64,000 nucleotides of DNA. Source: Flavobacterium lacisediminis. Its GTDB lineage: Bacteria > Bacteroidota > Bacteroidia > Flavobacteriales > Flavobacteriaceae. The stretch covers positions 1 through 64,000 of the forward strand of contig NZ_JAPCIO010000002.1 in the NCBI RefSeq assembly GCF_025909975.1, in the 5' to 3' direction. The translations under genes were made by a program, and so were the position numbers. This document shows, one piece after another, positions 62,761-64,000 of this stretch. Position 1 is the first letter of the stretch, and the number at the start of each line of letters is the position of its first letter. Under the pieces are notes generated by a model that saw only the letters and a program-made list of their open reading frames with translations, was not told the DNA's origin and did no database searches.

Positions 62761-63084
62761 ATGGAACTAACATTAGATAATTTGATTTCGTTTATTAAAA
62801 ATAAATCTTATGATGAAGATGAAATATTTCCTTCAAGTATAGTAAGAAATGATTTCAATGTTGAATTCGATGGAGATGAAGTTCTTTATTTATTTCAAGA
62901 ATTAGGAGTAGAATTTAATGTTTCATTTGATACATTTAATTTTAAACAATATTTTTTAGAAGAAACGGAGCTTTGTACTCTAATTTCATTTGATACTTTG
63001 TTTAAAAAGAAAAAAGTAAGAGAAATCGAAAAAGAATTAACGATTCAAGACTTATTCAATTTTATGGAAAACAATAAAAAGTAA
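62761..63084 (+). CDS. DUF1493-like protein
   Basis: 107 residues, soluble. It contains FDGDEVLYLFQELGVEFNVSFDTFNFKQYF, the acidic turn and helix pattern of DUF1493, and a late segment LTIQDLFNFME matching the end of the family domain. It lacks the C-terminal anchor of the related gene at 15198. The start is preceded by an A-rich leader (AAATAAGAAAAA). It is followed after 30 nt by a secreted hypothetical protein. The role is unknown. Confidence 0.55.
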   Translation: MELTLDNLISFIKNKSYDEDEIFPSSIVRNDFNVEFDGDEVLYLFQELGVEFNVSFDTFNFKQYFLEETELCTLISFDTLFKKKKVREIEKELTIQDLFNFMENNKK

Positions 63085-63114
63085 TTTTTTTAGGTTCTAA
63101 AAACTTAGTTGTAA

Positions 63115-63873
63115 ATGAAAAACGTATTAATAATCTATATTCTACTTACTTGTTTTGAATTTTCTTATTCTCAAAAATTAGAGGAAAAGATTATTATTAA
63201 TAAAACGAGCATAAATAAATTGGCTAAAGAAGAATTTGAAAAGTGTTATGAATATTATAAAAATAATCCTGACACTCTTAATAATTCTCAAGAAACCATT
63301 TATACAGTTTCAAAAAAAGTAGATTTAGAATTATTGCCAATTCCTATTTTCAATACTAAAAAGAGTGATAATACTAAAAATTTCATAGAAAGTATAGATT
63401 TTGAGAATTACGATTCCCAAATTGTTTTTGTTTTAAACAAAGAAAAATATATTATCTCAGATTTTATTCCAATTACAGATTGCTATTTTCCTTTTTACAT
63501 AAAAGAGAATTTGAGGGTAAGTGTTTTAGGAGCGATGAGAATGATTTTTTCGGTTTATGATTTTGATTTAAATAGTTTCTATTTTTTCACAGATACATGT
63601 TCTAATGGGATGTTTGAAATTGTAAACAATAAGGTTTATTATATTACACCTATAATTGATGATCAAACTTTTAAAGACGAAAATATTGATGCTGATTTAA
63701 AAGTAGTTAAAGATAAAAAAATAGTAAAGTTTGTAAAGATTGAATGTGATATATTTTCTGAAAAATTCATCAAATCTGAAGTTTTTAGATATTATTTTAG
63801 AAGTGAAGAAGAATTAAGAAAACAAATTACAAAACCTAAAAATGATATTAGATTAAATTTTCAATTTAAATAA
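63115..63873 (+). CDS. hypothetical secreted protein
   Basis: 252 residues with a signal peptide (ending about FSYSQ, residue 20). The mature part is a mixed alpha-beta protein rich in Asn, Lys and Ile, without recognisable motifs. One segment, DTCSNGMFEIVNNKVYYITP, is the best conserved-looking. It is the last of the AT-rich cluster and ends before a strong hairpin. I cannot assign a function. Confidence 0.55.
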   Translation: MKNVLIIYILLTCFEFSYSQKLEEKIIINKTSINKLAKEEFEKCYEYYKNNPDTLNNSQETIYTVSKKVDLELLPIPIFNTKKSDNTKNFIESIDFENYDSQIVFVLNKEKYIISDFIPITDCYFPFYIKENLRVSVLGAMRMIFSVYDFDLNSFYFFTDTCSNGMFEIVNNKVYYITPIIDDQTFKDENIDADLKVVKDKKIVKFVKIECDIFSEKFIKSEVFRYYFRSEEELRKQITKPKNDIRLNFQFK

Positions 63874-63888
63874 GATTGATAATTTCTT

Positions 63889-63925
63889 ATATTGAAAATT
63901 GTTTTTGATAAACAATTTTCAATAT
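63889..63925. terminator. strong hairpin after the last gene
   Basis: Perfect 16-bp arms (63889-63904 and 63910-63925; core ATATTGAAAATTG) with a 5-nt loop. There is no classical T run, only TTTCCC, so termination is probable but not certain. Confidence 0.65.
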
Positions 63926-63944
63926 TTCCCACTTTTAACGAATT

Positions 63945-63970
63945 TTCTAAATTCTAAATTCTAAATTCTA
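63945..63970. repeat. 7-bp tandem repeat (TTCTAAA)
   Basis: Three copies of TTCTAAA followed by TTCTAAT, immediately upstream of the promoter-like element at 63983. Confidence 0.75.
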
Positions 63971-63982
63971 ATTTTCATATCG

Positions 63983-63990
63983 TATCTTTG
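63983..63990 (+). promoter_or_regulatory. -7 promoter element (TATCTTTG) for a gene beyond the window
   Basis: TATCTTTG matches TAnnTTTG; the product should begin near 63996, so the gene lies outside the window. Confidence 0.5.
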
Positions 63991-64000
63991 CGCGCAATTT

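Noticed and set aside
1..64000. CRISPR array, insertion sequence, prophage or rRNA operon
   Set aside because: No direct repeats with regular spacers, no transposase or integrase and no rRNA-like segments seen; the short heptad repeats have no spacers.

Overview
The window looks like a chromosomal segment of a Flavobacterium-type bacterium (Bacteroidota, Flavobacteriaceae). The base composition is AT-rich. Promoters fit the Bacteroidota pattern TTTG / about 19 nt / TAnnTTTG, exactly so at rplM and at the tRNA. Translation starts follow A-rich TAAAA-like leaders rather than strong Shine-Dalgarno sites. Diagnostic genes are a type IX secretion cargo with a C-terminal sorting domain, the giant T9SS translocon SprA, a RemB-like protein, and alternative complex III joined to an aa3-type oxidase.

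Layout. 1-2.3 kb: 3' part of a LamG/Ig-like T9SS cargo gene, followed by a 30-codon membrane peptide ORF. 2.3-7.4 kb (minus): TraB/GumN-type giant protein, queuosine-precursor transporter, DNA-3-methyladenine glycosylase I and a VF530 protein, tightly packed. 7.5-10.3 kb (minus): rplM-rpsI-rpsB-tsf. 10.4-12.1 kb (plus): LacI-type regulator and a lipoprotein. 12.2-15.2 kb (minus): SdpR-like repressor, SdpI-like membrane protein, serine hydrolase and a membrane protein, with a palindromic operator in front. 15.2-19.1 kb (minus): two hypothetical genes (one DUF1493-like) and polA. 19.2-25.9 kb: metallophosphoesterase, a thioredoxin-fold protein lacking CXXC, polysaccharide deacetylase, DUF2723 membrane protein, tRNA-Gln and a universal stress protein. 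26.0-30.7 kb (plus): rimP-nusA-infB behind a strong leader hairpin, then a SPOR protein on minus. 31.3-42.7 kb (plus): actABCDEF-coxBA, a complete ACIII plus oxidase subunits II and I. 42.8-49.2 kb (plus): ruvB, queG, DUF808, a hypothetical gene, maeB, ruvA. 49.2-61.9 kb (plus): sprA, gcvH, vanZ-like, two TonB-type proteins, deoC and the RemB-like gene. 61.9-63.9 kb (plus): four AT-rich hypothetical genes.

How the genes work together. Translation and transcription genes form two classical operons (rplM-rpsI-rpsB-tsf and rimP-nusA-infB). The ACIII/oxidase operon makes a quinol-to-oxygen electron path. ruvA and ruvB, both for branch migration, lie 5 kb apart. YhhQ and QueG serve opposite ends of queuosine acquisition and maturation. 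SprA, RemB, TonB-type proteins and the T9SS cargo belong to the envelope, secretion and gliding theme.

Most of the window is ordinary core genome. The observations I rate highest are: a TonB-C-like domain with the same C-x10-C signature in three nearby genes, one fused to the RemB-like barrel; a SdpR/SdpI pair without a toxin but with an added serine hydrolase and an excellent operator palindrome; 7-bp-phased repeat DNA at four places, one inside a coding sequence; a thioredoxin-fold protein without active-site cysteines; and leader hairpins before rpsB and rimP. No intergenic stretch exceeds about 300 bases. I saw no CRISPR array, insertion sequence, prophage or rRNA gene.
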